64,000 nucleotides of DNA, taken from Gymnorhina tibicen. Taxonomy: Eukaryota; Chordata; Aves; Passeriformes; Artamidae. The position numbers and the translations under genes were made by a program. Positions 1 through 12,900 of the stretch are shown piece by piece. The notes below the pieces were generated by a model. That model made no database searches. It had not been told where the DNA came from and worked only from the letters and a program-made list of their open reading frames with translations. Location: NCBI GenBank assembly GCA_013399875.1, contig VXAZ01005702.1, forward strand, positions 1,631,542 to 1,695,541, written 5' to 3'. Numbering within the stretch: the stretch's first letter is position 1; each line of letters begins with the position of its first letter.

Positions 1-1408
1 AAACTGATTCATTCCAGACAAAGCCTTCACTCCCCTAGGCTGAATAAACCAAATTTCTTCATACTTCCTTTATATATCAAGCTCTCTAATGGTCTAAGCA
101 TCTTGGTGACACATTCACCAAACCCTCTTTCATTTTTCAATCTCTCCTGAACTGAAGAATCAAAACTGGACAGTATTCAAGCTATGGCATATCAAGCACC
201 AAGTAGCATGAAAGAATCACATCCCTTTGATCTCCCAATTGTATTGCAGCCCAATAGACTGTTTGTTTTCACTGCTGCAAAGCTGCGTTGCTGGGTCATG
301 TCCAGCTTACTCTGTACTGAGACTCACAGGTCTTTCTCAGCTGCACTTCACTCCAATCAGCCAGACCCTCATCTGTATTGCTGTTTGGGATTATTCCACA
401 GCATGTGCAGAACTTCACATTCATCTCTTTTAAAACCTTGTTGAGCCAGATTTCAGCCTGTCAATGCCTCAGTATGGCAGCTTTTCCTTCTCATGTTCTA
501 CTTCTCTTCCCAGTCTTGCATCATCAGCAAGCCTAGCACAAGTGTATTCAAACCTTCCACGCGAATTGTTTATATAGATATTGAACAGTATCAAACCCAG
601 TGTCCATCCCTGAGGAACTCCACACATGGCCAGTTCCAAATTTGACTTTGAGCCACTAGGCAACAACAACTTTGAGCTCAGCAGCCTAGCCAGTTCTCCA
701 CACAACTTGTGGCACTTATCTGAAGTACGTCTTACCAGGCTGTCAACAAAGGTGTTGTGGGAGACCATGACAAATGACTTGCTAAAATTATGGTAGATGT
801 TGTTCAAAATACTCCCATCCTGTATTGACTAAGTTGTTTCATGATACGAGACAATGGAGCACAGTTTAACCTTGGTAAATCTGTTCTGGTTTTTTCCAGC
901 CAATTTTTCTGTCACACCTTACCTGCTTGTATGTGTCCAGTTTCTAAAACAGGTTTGTAAGTTGACCCTACTCTGCTGTTAGTGGCTTGCCATTTGTTTT
1001 GCTGCTGATTCCTGTCAAAGGAACTTGCACCTAACTTAAACTGTTAAGACCAAAGCAAAGAAGACATCAGGCATGTGAGCCTTTTCTTGACCTAATTTGC
1101 CAAAGCCATTCAGCAGCGGGCTTGGGTCTTCTTTGCATTTCTGCTTGCTACTACCGTGCCTATACAATCCTTCCTTGTTTTCTCGACATGTCTTCAAGGC
1201 TGCCTCAAAGTCTCCCAACACTTCCAAAATCCTTTGGCCTCCAGACCAGATACTTGTGTGATCCTTCCTAACAGCTGATGAGTCAAGATGAAATCTGTTC
1301 TTATGAAGTTCTGGGGTTTTATTCTGATACTTAACTTTCTCTGCCTCTTAAGATACTAAATTCTACTGCTGTAACATCCCTGCAGCCCAGGCTGCTGTGG
1401 AAGGTCAT
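1..1408 (-). mobile_element. Old CR1 LINE, minus strand, cut by window edge
   Basis: This is a decayed copy of a CR1-family non-LTR retrotransposon (LINE), the main interspersed repeat of birds. The element is read on the minus strand, so its 3' end lies to the left and runs out of the window. The minus-strand frame at 469-807 still shows a reverse-transcriptase core: a FSK segment, the VPQG motif followed by a degraded LGLILFNIYIN-like stretch, and a late LADDARLG segment corresponding to the polymerase catalytic aspartate pair. Sequence on both sides continues the characteristic CR1 wording as far as about 1408, including the region near 1080-1250. Stops and frameshifts are frequent, so the copy is inactive and old. 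The family call is firm; the right boundary is approximate (within about 100 bases) and the subfamily is not determined. Confidence 0.85.
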
Positions 1409-1749
1409 AATAATGGGTATTATACCTGTCTATAGGCCATACAGGATAATAACAGGATACAGACCTACAAAGTAACAGTACCTACCTACAGACCATAAAA
1501 CCAGATGTAAATTGTCCAGCTACCTTTGTAAGGCAAATTTAATAGCATCATTAGGCAGTGAAAAATATGGGCCTCATCCTTCTCCCTATGAGTTCATTAG
1601 GAGTCTCCAGTTAAATTTCATTCTAACTTGCAACTAGTCACATAATCCACATGACTGTGCCAAACCCACCTTTCACACGCTCCATATTTTGAACTACAAA
1701 TTATTTCTCTGCAAAAATCAGAAAAAAAGGCAAATGACAAAATTCTATA
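1409..1749. other. Spacer between two CR1 copies, nothing recognised
   Basis: This stretch separates a minus-strand CR1 from a plus-strand CR1. It contains the loosely repeated words cctac and agacc around 1460-1500, but no coding, RNA or mobile-element signature that I could support. It may be host sequence or very decayed repeat. Confidence 0.4.
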
Positions 1750-2502
1750 CCAGTGTGCACAGTATGGATAGCAAACAGGAGGAGCTGGAAGCCATGGTGC
1801 AGCAGGAAAGGTAGGATATCGTCCCCATCATGGAAACGTGGTGGGATGACTCTCATGGCCAGAGTGGTGCAATGGATGAATACAAGCTCTTCAGAAGGGT
1901 CAGGTGAGGAAGGAGATACATTAACAGGGAAATCTTAAAGGTTCAGGAATAGGCCATCCCTGTGTGCCAAAAGAGGAGCCTGCAGGGAAGAAGACTGGCC
2001 TGGCTGAACAGGGGGCTTTCACTAGAACTCAGACTAAAAAGACAGTTTATGATCTTTGGAAAAGGACAGGCAGCTCCAGAAGACTACAAGGATGTCATTA
2101 GGTCATGTAGAGATGAAATTAGAAAGATGAAAGCTCAGCTAAAACTCAGTCTGGCCACTGCTGTGAAAGATAATAAAAAAATGTTTTTATAAATGCGTTA
2201 AAAACAAAAGGAGACCCAAAGAAAACCTCCATCCTTTATTAGACATGGGGGGAACACTGTCACCAAGGATGAGGAAAAGGCCAGGTTCAGGTTGAACATG
2301 AGAAAGAATTTCTGAACGTCTGATTAAGCACTGGAACAGGATGCCCAGGGAAGTGGAGGAGTCATCATCCCTAGAAACATTCAAGAAACAGCAGGAAATT
2401 GCACTTAGTTCCATGGTTTCATTGACAAGATGGTATTTGGTCAAAGGTTGGACTAGATGACCTTGGAAGTCTTTTCCGAAATTAATGATTCTATGATACA
2501 TT
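1750..2502 (+). mobile_element. CR1 LINE, plus strand, internally deleted
   Basis: A plus-strand CR1 copy made of at least three joined pieces. The first (about 1755-1935) begins at the conserved start of the ORF2 endonuclease; the frame from the atggatagc at 1764 reads MDSKQEELEAM, and after an in-frame stop it continues with METWWDDSH. The second (about 1962-2280) encodes the linker between endonuclease and reverse transcriptase, rich in Lys and Arg, with AWLNRGLSLELR and a DNKK segment. The third (about 2282-2502) is the CR1 3' untranslated region, ending in the family-typical gattctatgat tip. Most of the endonuclease and essentially the whole reverse transcriptase are missing. The copy cannot be active. 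The family call is firm; the deletion junctions are placed by eye. Confidence 0.88.
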
Positions 2503-3111
2503 TCTAACAATTATGAACTAATTGAGGGTGGGTGGATGCAGAACTGATACTGAGATTTTTCAGAAAATCTTGAGAAAAATCTTGATTTTTCTACAGCCAA
2601 AAGTAATACTCTCATGAAGCTTTCCAGGGAGAGGACTTTAGCCTCTCCCCTGCTGGCCTGACAATATTACAATTGTCAAAAAGTTGTGTAAGTCTGAAGG
2701 TTACATCCTGTCACACATCTAAAATTTATTATAGCTGAAGAATCCCCTAGAATTTACATTTTTTATAAACAGAGATAATGTGTAAGATAAACAACAATAA
2801 CACACAAGTTCCTCAGTGAAAGTTCATTTCACCTGGGAATGCCTGAATACCAGTCTCTAGGCTGCAAGGATTTTTATCTACGAAATGCTTTTCTTGCCAC
2901 TGTATCTCAGAAAACTGGGCTTATTTTTAAGAACAATTATTTACTACAAGGAAATTATGATGACTCCAAATTAGTTAAAACAAACAAACATACGTACAAA
3001 CCAGTATCTTTAGCCAATGTATTCCAAATAATCTGCCTTGGCTTTAACAGAAACTCCTGCAAGACTGAAAATTTAAAAATAGGCAGTAGGATACTTTCAT
3101 ATACTAAGAAC

Positions 3112-3127
3112 TTTTTTTTTTTTTTTT
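3112..3127. repeat. Poly(T) tract, 16 nt
   Basis: An uninterrupted run of 16 T. It is not obviously the tail of a nearby retroelement, so a simple homopolymer is the safest call. Confidence 0.9.
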
Positions 3128-6100
3128 GGTCATTTTTGCTGTCACAACTGTTTCCAAAGCCTGGAGTTTAAAGCAATCTCAACATTGTTCAATAAGACTT
3201 AGAAATTAAACAGTTACTGTGCTTTGCAGAGTCCTTTGATTGAGTTCTGCAGGTGGAAATTGAGGACTGGTGCCAAGTAAAGTCTGTGATTTCTAAATGT
3301 CAAAAATCAAAACTGTGTTATCTCACACTTCCTTTCCAGACTAATACACTTCTTTTCTTGCAGAAGCTGGAAATAGGATTTCTAGTCCTAATCCTTTCTC
3401 TTTCTACATTTTGCCTTGTAATGCTACAGAGTTTTGAGATTTTTTTAGGAACTTTTCAACAATAAAAGCATTCTGCAGTAGTAACTTCCCTTATTTTTGC
3501 TTTTCACCTAACAGTGTAGTTAAAACCAAGTAAAGGAAAACCAACTTAACTTATTTAACTATAGTCACTGTTGTTTGATTACAGATAACTCTACCAGTTC
3601 CCACAAGAATATTTGGTTTTTATCTTGGTATCTCTCCTAAAGTCTCAGATCCCACAGTCAAGTGAAAACTCTAAGTAGAAGTGTTAAGAAGATAACATGT
3701 GTGAATTTTTTAAAAAGCTGAAAATATTTGAACTAGTGTCAGGATTTTATGATGCTTGGCTTGTGCTTTTTGAAGCTCAAGGTTGGCAATACACACATTC
3801 ACATTGCCATAACTTGTAGCAATATTGTTTTCCTTGTCCTGTTCTCAGCAAAACGCTCAGAGACAGAAAAATTCCTTTACTGATGCCAATTTTATTACAA
3901 AAAGAGTTTTCTAGAAAGAACCACATGAAATGCAAACCTAACGCCTTCTCTACAAGCTTGATGATCTTAACCCACCTTCTTTCAGGGGCTGCTGGTCTTG
4001 GACTCCAGCTGCATTTACCTATGGTCAGCTCCAGCTTTCCACTTATCGGTAATAATGCAGCTACACCTTTAAACAGAAGCATGACACCTTTAGTGCAGCA
4101 AGGTACTAGAGACAAACACTGCCTAACTTCTAAAACTACCTTGCCGTAGTGCACACATTTTTCACTGCAACTGTTTTCTTAAAACCAAAATAAAACACAT
4201 TTTTCTATCTACAATTTCTTTGTATCTCATGTAATTTGTTGGAATAAAATGTGGGTAACAACATCCTGTGAAAATCAGTCCAAAACTTGCTAAATAGTGA
4301 GGTGAAAAAGGCATCTTTCTCTAGAATCTAAGGAGGAGGAGCCCTAAGAAAAAAGCACCCTAGTAACTGCTTTATTAACATAACATCATCAATATTTGCA
4401 AGCTCGATATCTTCTGGACACACACAGGGTTGCAAGGAGACAGTGATCTGGCTTTAGAGTCTTTGGGGTTTGCAGTTAAGGCCTTTAATATCATTGATGT
4501 AATTAATTTACACCAGTTAAACCAGAAGATTAACTTCGTAATGCTTTTTACTAAATTTACACAATGATCCTGAAGTAATTGAGAACCACCTCATCCCTTT
4601 GTTATACTGTTTGCTGATGAGTAACAACACAGACAGCAAATCGGGGTTTTTTTATCCTGAATGTTTGGACAGCAGGTGAAACAATTCAGCTTTTCAAATG
4701 CTGTAAAGATTCAAATTCATCTTCATGAATTTCAGATCTACACATTCCAGGAGAGAGAAAAAATGCTGTTAATTGAAACTCACAATAATTCAACTTCATA
4801 TGACAAAAACGCTTTGTCTCATTTTGCTTTTCCACACGGCATCATTCATCAGACAGCTATGCTGCAGGACTCTGTCTCTTGAGATAGCATGGGACTCAAA
4901 ACTGAAACAAATTCTTACACAGGTAAGAAAGCGTATTTCTGAGTCACACATATTAGAAAGATAATGCTTTGCACTGATTCCTTATTGAGCAGACCATAGC
5001 ACTAAAGCATTATTCATAAAGCCATGCATAATGGTAAAAGCAATCTACCTGATGATGTGATAGGTAAGCAAATGTGGAGATAGAGTGGGAGAAAGTATTT
5101 CAAGGCTACTCCAGCATTCATTTTGCCTAGATAACTGTGATTGCTCCCACATGCTGGATAGGCACCACCAAAAAGAATAGGATGTTAGCAAGAGAAATGG
5201 GCAAAAGACAATGCTGGCATTTCTAGGATAAAATTTGCTTTTTTTGCTTTCAGTTTTCAGTACTGCTTTCACATACCACAGCTGATGTTACTCAGGAGTT
5301 CCAAGAGAGAATACCTGGGACAGCCTCAGGATGAAAAGAGGCTGAGGGAATTGATTTTCCATGCCTAATTCCTATCAAGTCTAATGAACAGAAACGATCT
5401 ACTAGCCTTCTAGAAATGAGAAAGAGGGAAATAACAAAACATTGCCAATGTCTGCTGAGCAGGGTTCATTTTCAACTAGTATGAATATCTGTCATTTAAA
5501 CATACAAGGAGCTGCCAAGCTGACAATGCTTTTCAATTATAAGAAAAGCCATGTCTGAAGTTTCTTTTCCTGAAGGGTGACATCTGTCTGAGTGGCAGAC
5601 TCTGCTCTGTAACTTAAAGCATCTGCACCGTCTCTTTTGCAATGTAAGATATCCATTGTGTCAGTTAGAACAAGGCAAGCAGATGCTCCTTACACCTCCT
5701 GTTAACTTGTGCAAGTCATGTTGCCAGAGCTAATTAAGACTCACCGTTTACACACTTGGCTTGTGCAGAAACAGACACCATCTTCTCTCATGTTTTAACA
5801 TTGTTTCTTGGTGGCTTCCTTTCAAGTGTTGTGGGTCATTATTATTAAACACATTTTATCACTGTTCTCAGCTGAAGTGTGTGGTTCCTAGCAGGCATTA
5901 TAACCACTGCAACAAATAAAATCTTTCTTGCTTTCAGGATAAGTCATCCCTTCTCTTGCAAAATGACAAGATTGCTGTGATTGTCCCCTCATGGAGATGT
6001 GCACTCAGGAATGTAGTGGAGGAGGTTCTGTCTAGGTTCTGAGACAGAGCTACTGAATGTAGCTTCCTTTCTGCTTAGCCTAGATTCCCAAGAGAGTCAC

Positions 6101-7781
6101 AAACCCCATTTTAATTGCAGCTGGGCTCCACAGTCCAGTCATATTTTGCCCCTCGTAGGCAGGCCTTCACTGAAAATATAATACTGGACCACTTCATCCC
6201 TTCACAGTCTCCTTCTCTCAGAAACTGGCATAGCATTCATCCTCCTCCCTCCATCTGGTTGTCTCCTCCTCTACATACCCAGAGTCCCATGACCAGCAGT
6301 AGGTGCAGGACAGAGCCACAGAAATAACTGAGTTGCCCTTCCACATAATGGAGGGGAACATGTGGAAGGTTTGTTTTTCTCCATAAATTCTGAGAGTCCT
6401 CCCATTTGCTCACTGCTTGCATGCTGCCATCATTAGCACATAACTGACATGAAACTTAGCACTTTCCAGACTGGTACACAAGAAGTGTCAAAAAAGTCTG
6501 TGGGGATTTTAGCTTTATTTTACTGATTTGGCAATAGCAATCCTAAAGGGGTAAGCTCATATGGAAAAATATTGCAGCCAGTTTACCTGCTTAATTTGCA
6601 ATTTTAGTTCATTTCTCTTTAGTAATTTCATGGAATCCTAATAAACATGAAAATACAGAGTGAGCTATTTTTCACTCCTTTTCCAGGTGAAAGCGGGAGG
6701 TCTCTGAATTATTTCTTCTCATTAAGTAAAATATCTTCCATTTGGTTGGCATGACAGGGACACAGGATCTCTCAACAGCTGTTTCAAAGGGTGCTGCAAA
6801 CTATAGAGCTTTCCGTACGGGAATCAAGAGTCTGTACCTCCACATCATGGAGAGTTATATGGGCAAATCCCCACTCATTGAGATGAGAACATGTCTCATT
6901 CAGCATCAAGTTAACAGTCAGCATTTTCTTAATTCACCATAGCAACAATGATATAATGGCAAAGGGGTGAGAACAGCCTGCTAAAGGAGACTGTGTTGTT
7001 GGACTGCAGACCAAGCAGGCAACACCTCACATTTTACCTTTGTTGATGCAAAGCTTTTCCAATGGGCAGTGCAAAATTAGCAAAAGATAAAAGACAAGAA
7101 GATGTGGTGTTCAGTAGACTTCCCTAACTTCCTGTGAGAAGTATACAGCAAATTCCTGCAACTCTCATGAACCCTACAGCTGCCCTTCAGGTGAAACATT
7201 GAACATTTCACCATTCCAACTGGAAATAATACTGCAGTCTGTTATTGGATCAATGAATTGTGGAGTCACATATTTTCTTAAGATGTAAAATAGAGAATCA
7301 AGCAAAATAAAATGTTTTATTACCTCCAAAATTCAAAAACCAGTCAGAGACCTATGTAACACAGCTCGTAGTAAACTGCTGTTACAGAATCTGTGAAGAT
7401 AATAAACCATAAAAAAATTATGTGACCTTACAAATGAAAACAAAGCTATGGATAAGTTGAGTTCATAATAATATGCAGGATGGCAGCACACAGTATAAGC
7501 CGGCTAAAATCTAGCCCTCTATGCAATATCTCAGAAGATGGTATGCTTTGTTACATTCAGCTGCATGCTCCATTTTGCACAGTGTACATCTGTCTCTGAG
7601 GTTTTGTGTTCTCACATGGACATAATTATGGAACCCTGTTTACATCACTTGGACAAAACGAATATAAAATCTGGAAGAAATTCCAGGTTGCAAACCCATA
7701 CACTTAAATGGTAGCAGGCTGCCACTTTAAATATTTATTACTCAGAATATTCTACCCTCTCTGGCTTACCAGCCCCTCACC

Positions 7782-7795
7782 AAAAAAAAAAAAAA
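7782..7795. repeat. Poly(A) tract, 14 nt
   Basis: An uninterrupted run of 14 A, followed by several shorter A/T tracts. No processed-gene or LINE body was recognised upstream. Confidence 0.85.
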
Positions 7796-9999
7796 TTACG
7801 TTTTTTCTCTATAACCAAATGCTAATTTTTTTGTAAAATTGTATTCCTCAAAACGGCCTTTTGAGAACAACTAGAACCAGTGAGAGAATATAACATTAAG
7901 CAAAAATAGGAGTGATAAGACTGCAACATAAACTAATACATAATGTCAAGTCACTGAACAGATCAAAAAATTTCCATTACAGTGATATGAGATCCCTCAT
8001 TCTGTTCAACAAACTGGGAAAACAGGCAGCAATATGATGACCAAAAAAAAATCTCTAAAATTTAAGGCAGGGGGTAGGGGACCAGGAGGAAGAAATGCAA
8101 TGTTGCAGATCAAACTGAGTACAACTATAAGCGGGTGAAAGAAACACCTTAGTAACATGTGAGACACTTAGAAGTGGAAAAACTTGAGATTTTTGCTTCT
8201 TGGCAATTGATTCATACCTAAGTACTTACATCATTCCACATTCAATTTATCCTGAATTCCACTGAGCTTGCATACAATCAAGACAGCACAATAACTACTT
8301 TCTGGTCTGCAATAGCACAGTCTGTATTAGCTGCTTACACTTGTTCACCTGTAACTATTCTGTATCAATAGAACATCATCTCTTGAATGGTATGTGGCTT
8401 TAAATACTTTTTAAAATTTGTATGAGTATGCACACTAAGCTAGCAGCCAATATGCACTTATTCTATTGACACAGAAATAAAAGATGTCCTTGGGTATTCT
8501 TAACAAAAGAAGTATGAAGGATTCATAATAAAAATAATTCCTAGTTACCCTCTCAGTCACAGAAAATAGATAAAATATTCAGAACTCAAAGTGAAGGAGA
8601 TGGGTTTTTTTTAAGGGTACCTATACCTTTTACACTTCACGTATAATTGCAAATGCAATTACAGTTTTCCTCCTTTGTGTTTTAAACTCAAGTATGAGCA
8701 ATATGTGATGATGGGTTAAATTCAGTGCTTGGGCTTTTTTTTACTTCATCTCTAATTTCATATGGTTCCTCTTTGTATTACTCAGAGACAGCACAACAGT
8801 GGATAGAAGACTAGAAATTCTGCACTTCATAAATATCTATGACACATTCTGTGTGGCTTTGTTTAAACTATCTTAATCTCATAGAAGCAGGTGGTACATG
8901 TGTCCTATTGTCAATCTAACCATATTCACAGCAGGTAAATTTGGTTTTTTTAGAGAGAACTAAAAATCTCTGCAATAATAATACATACAAATCTTCTTGC
9001 CACACTTGTGAAATTTCATCATCCTCTTCTCAAGACGTATCCTAAGACTTTCAGGAAAGGGGAAAAAAAGCCCACCACATACTCAGAGGAGCAGAGCTGA
9101 TTTAATAGCTTCCTCTTTCCAGCCTGAGCCTCTCTAAGCAGTCCTTTGAACAAATGCCCTTTCGGATTCAAATAGTATGACTAATAATTGCCACATACTT
9201 CTCAGAATCTGCTGTGCCCATTAAGCTATAGTTAGTTTTTCCTCCACCTCTTACTACATCAAACACAACAGTCACCTTTTCTTAATGATCTCTCACTCTC
9301 CAGGCAAACCTATTTGCCTTATCTTCCATTCCTTATGTAGCCTTTAACTGACTTACAGTAAGCAACCCAGTAGTGTGGCGGTCAGCAGAACGGGCATGTT
9401 TGTTCCTCTGTTCGTTTAAGCCTATTGAGTCTTGTATTAGAGAGATAATTGAGAATCTCAACCTTTTTGTTTACTCAAGCCCTCGAAAATCCCATCTTCC
9501 TTTGACTTTAATCTGGTAAACCTTTGATGTTAGTCGTTAACCTGCTTGTATTTATCAACAACTCAAAATTCACATTACTACAGAGACGCAGCAAGCCTCT
9601 GCTTAGTCTATGCATGTGCTGGTGGGGAGGGGCACAAGGGTGGAAAGGGAAGCTTTATTGAACCAATTTCCATTAACAAATCCTTCACACTTGAAGGGTT
9701 TTCTCTTACTACAGGATATTTGGACAAGTTACTGTCTAAAAAGTGTGTTCTAAACACAAAGGTGTTTATATGCCAGGAAATATTTAATTGCTGGGAGAAG
9801 AACGGATAAAAATATATAGTTTCAAGGAAAATGAAGATGCCGCTTACTTTACAATTCTCTGTTTCTCAAGGTATTTGTATTTATAGAGATTCCCTTAGTG
9901 AGGTCATTTTTAAGAACCCTTCTTTCCCACAGATATTTTCATAAGTCACAGGAGCACTGCAAAAACATGGCACACCCTTGCCCCATTTAGACCAGCTGA

Positions 10000-12900
10000 T
10001 TTCATCACCCCTGCTTACACCCAAAGCAGCAGCTCATTCCCTCTGCTGTACCAGTGGTTCAGGGTCTAAGTCTCCTACAGGACACACATGTGACCTCAGG
10101 AGTGGTTTCCCCACAAAAAAAAACCAACCACTTGCTGCAGTCCCCAGGGTTCTCCTCCTGTTGAGGTTCTGCAAGGGCTTCCCTTGTGGGCTGAGACCCC
10201 GACCACCAAATACTTAAAATAAACAAAACTAACACAGAGACTTTGATTTTACCTGCAACGTGTTCCACGTCTCACATGGACACGGGTGAATACCTAGAAC
10301 AAAAGAGCAAAAAGAGTGGTCTTAGTAGTGCTCAGTGGTGTTCCACAAGTCAGTTGGAAATGCTGATGCCAGACAGCCAAAGCTTGTACTGATGACCTGG
10401 CTATTTATAGTCAGAGGAAAAGCAGCAGCACACTTCCTCTGCTTTCCACTCCAGCACTTACCCCTGTTAAGGCCTTATCTAGGAACATATCCAGATTACA
10501 GCCATTGATCCCTCGATGTCAAATCACCTGGGGCAAAGTACAAGTACAGAGCAGGAAGCAACTGTGGAGCTCAGCTTTGCTTGAATTCACATGGTGTCTT
10601 GTTGGCATTCAGAGTTCGCACTGCTGCGGCCAAGGTGGGCCACCAAGAATAAAAGCCACCAAGGGGCTGGCTGTCTAGCGAGCAAGATCAATATGACTTG
10701 TGGCTCCTTCCTTTGACATTCACCAAATCTTTTTACTCTGTACAGAATAAAGTCACCCCTGAGAGGAAAGCAAAGTCAATTCACACTTGCCCCACACAGA
10801 GTGAGCAGCCTGTGAAAAGTTTCATAGATACCACATCCTCTGGCTAAACGTCCAGCTAACAGGATCCAAAAAACCCCGTAAAGTATGAACAAAGGGCATC
10901 TCTGCTGGACCCAAGGGAACCACACGTGTAAATATATGTTTATTACTATTTGGTTTACTTTTACACAAGTCAAGAAAGATGCATTGGGTGAAAAGAAAAT
11001 GCTAATTACAGCTCTCTCAAAAAGTCCTTCTCAAGGTTCCAAAAAAAGGAGCTAGATTCTCTCCTCAGATTCAAAGCACTCTTGCTGTGCTGGACCAACA
11101 GAGCAGCACAGTTTGAAGTTGAAAAGAGGGATAGCATGGCTGCTGCTCTTTGAAGAGTAAAATAAGAAAGAGTAGCATTTAAGAAGCTTGGAAAGGACTG
11201 TTAGAAAAATACACCTTTTTCTGGGGAAAAAATATGTATATTTTAAAATGGCAGAAGTTTAATGAAAAGTGAGAAAAAAAACATTTTATGAAACCTTGTT
11301 TCGGTGATCCATTTTCTATGAATAGCACCTTTTTCTCCCTTATTATTCCTCCCACCCAGGAAATAGGTTTTGTGGCAGGACTGATAGAAGAGTCAAATAC
11401 CTGTATTGATGAATGTGTTTTTAAGCATTGTACATAATTGGCATTGATAAAATCTATCACTTTATACATACATGCATATATAGGAGGTATATATGTGATT
11501 GTAGAAATGTATATAAACATTTTTCCAGTAGAGATATACACACATTCTACACATCTATTTAAGAGACTGTAATGTGCATAAATATAGACATGTAAGTGGA
11601 GCAAATTTAGACCGTGGCAGTAGTGCACATATTTAACCTCCCATATACAAATAAACAACCAATTTAATCCTGGACAGCAGTAAACATGCAGAATTTCTTT
11701 CCAGTGGTCAAAACTTTACCTAAGATTTACATCCAAAATTTTCGTCCTAGCCCAAAGCAGCACAAGAGAAATCAGACCCCATGTATTCCCCACTACCCCC
11801 GCAAAGTGGGAGCACTTCCTACATTACAAAGTGAAATTGCCTCTGAGATTTTAGATATCTGTTAACAAAAGAAAAGAATTGTCTAGTGTTGATTGCCACA
11901 GATAGAAACTGTTACTGCTGAACCAAATGCTTTTTTTCTTTGCAATCTAGTCTTTTTTGAACATTAAGAATATTACTGAGGATGGTCAATATTGTGTCAG
12001 ACCAAAAAACCAGCCAGACCAGTACCATGTCTTTCACGGTGGTAAAAAAACCAAAACCAAACAAAAAAAAATCTGCAAAAAAACAACAACACCTAGCAAA
12101 ACCCCAAACCCACAAACAACTAAAAATATAACAGTAGAGCAAGCACATATTTGTTTTATTCTTTGCCATGATACTCTTTGTTTTAGAGGCTCTTCCATGC
12201 ATAGGTCACAAGAATAAAGCCTGGAATGTCCTCATCTAATATTAATTCATACTGTTTTATACAGATGCAAATCCACAGAGACCAGACATGGCTGTAGAGA
12301 GTTTAATAGGCAATGCATGAAAGGGTGGGAACTAAAACAATCTCTGGCAAGAGTCTCTGCTTTTGAGCAGGATCATGCCTTCTGCCAAGCAGGGAGACAG
12401 GGGTGGGGGCCGAGGACTTCAGATGCCTTCTCCTTTGACAAGGGCAGCCCCCAAAAGGGAGCAGCTGCAAAGCAACGCAGGCTATGAGAAACAAGAGCAC
12501 AGGATAAGGGAGTGCACATGTGATCCTGCCCCTGCACTTTTGATGATCAGCCACTAGAACTGAGACAGCACAGAAGGAAAAGTACTCTGCTGCTGATTTT
12601 GACCTAAAGCTGATTACTCTTCCCCACAGGCTATGATGAGATTAGGAAGCAGACCCAACTTTTCCAATTTTGTCTCTTTTCTACTCCCATGACCATGTGA
12701 TTAGACAAATACCCCTTAATCGGGGTCAGAATTACTGCTAGACTCCATACTAGTACTGAAACAGGGGGGGAAAAACATGAGACAGAGGAGCTAAGAGTCT
12801 TGGACCTCCCACTCCCCTGCCATGAGTTTTTGGCTTGTGCCTAGTAACTCCATACCCAGAAACTTCTGCTTGCTACAGCTGCTCCCAGCCCTGGCTATTT

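Larger units (their letters stand above)
2503..9999. other. Unique-looking AT-rich sequence, no gene recognised
   Basis: About 7.5 kb of AT-rich, CpG-poor sequence. Open frames are short and have none of the composition or motifs expected of coding exons. Apart from homopolymer tracts (T at 3112-3127, A at 7782-7795) I see no mobile element, RNA gene or regulatory block that can be supported by eye. Very old repeats could be hidden here and would need a library search. Confidence 0.45.

Noticed and set aside
10059..10268. Minus-strand frame with a hydrophobic stretch (VSVLVLFILSIWW)
   Set aside because: It overlaps a plus-strand frame, is only 69 codons, and has no cleavage-site, splice or promoter context.
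10401..10410. MEF2-type motif ctatttatag
   Set aside because: A perfect 10-mer match, but AT-rich motifs of this kind are frequent by chance in such DNA, and no neighbouring muscle-type motifs were seen.
10656..10669. CTCF-like ccaccaaggggctg
   Set aside because: Two mismatches to the core consensus, including an important position; not strong enough to list as a site.
11179..11658. Minus-strand open frame of 159 codons
   Set aside because: It is rich in Ile, Tyr, Phe and Lys because of TA-rich DNA with low-complexity words, shows no domain, and has no splice or promoter context.
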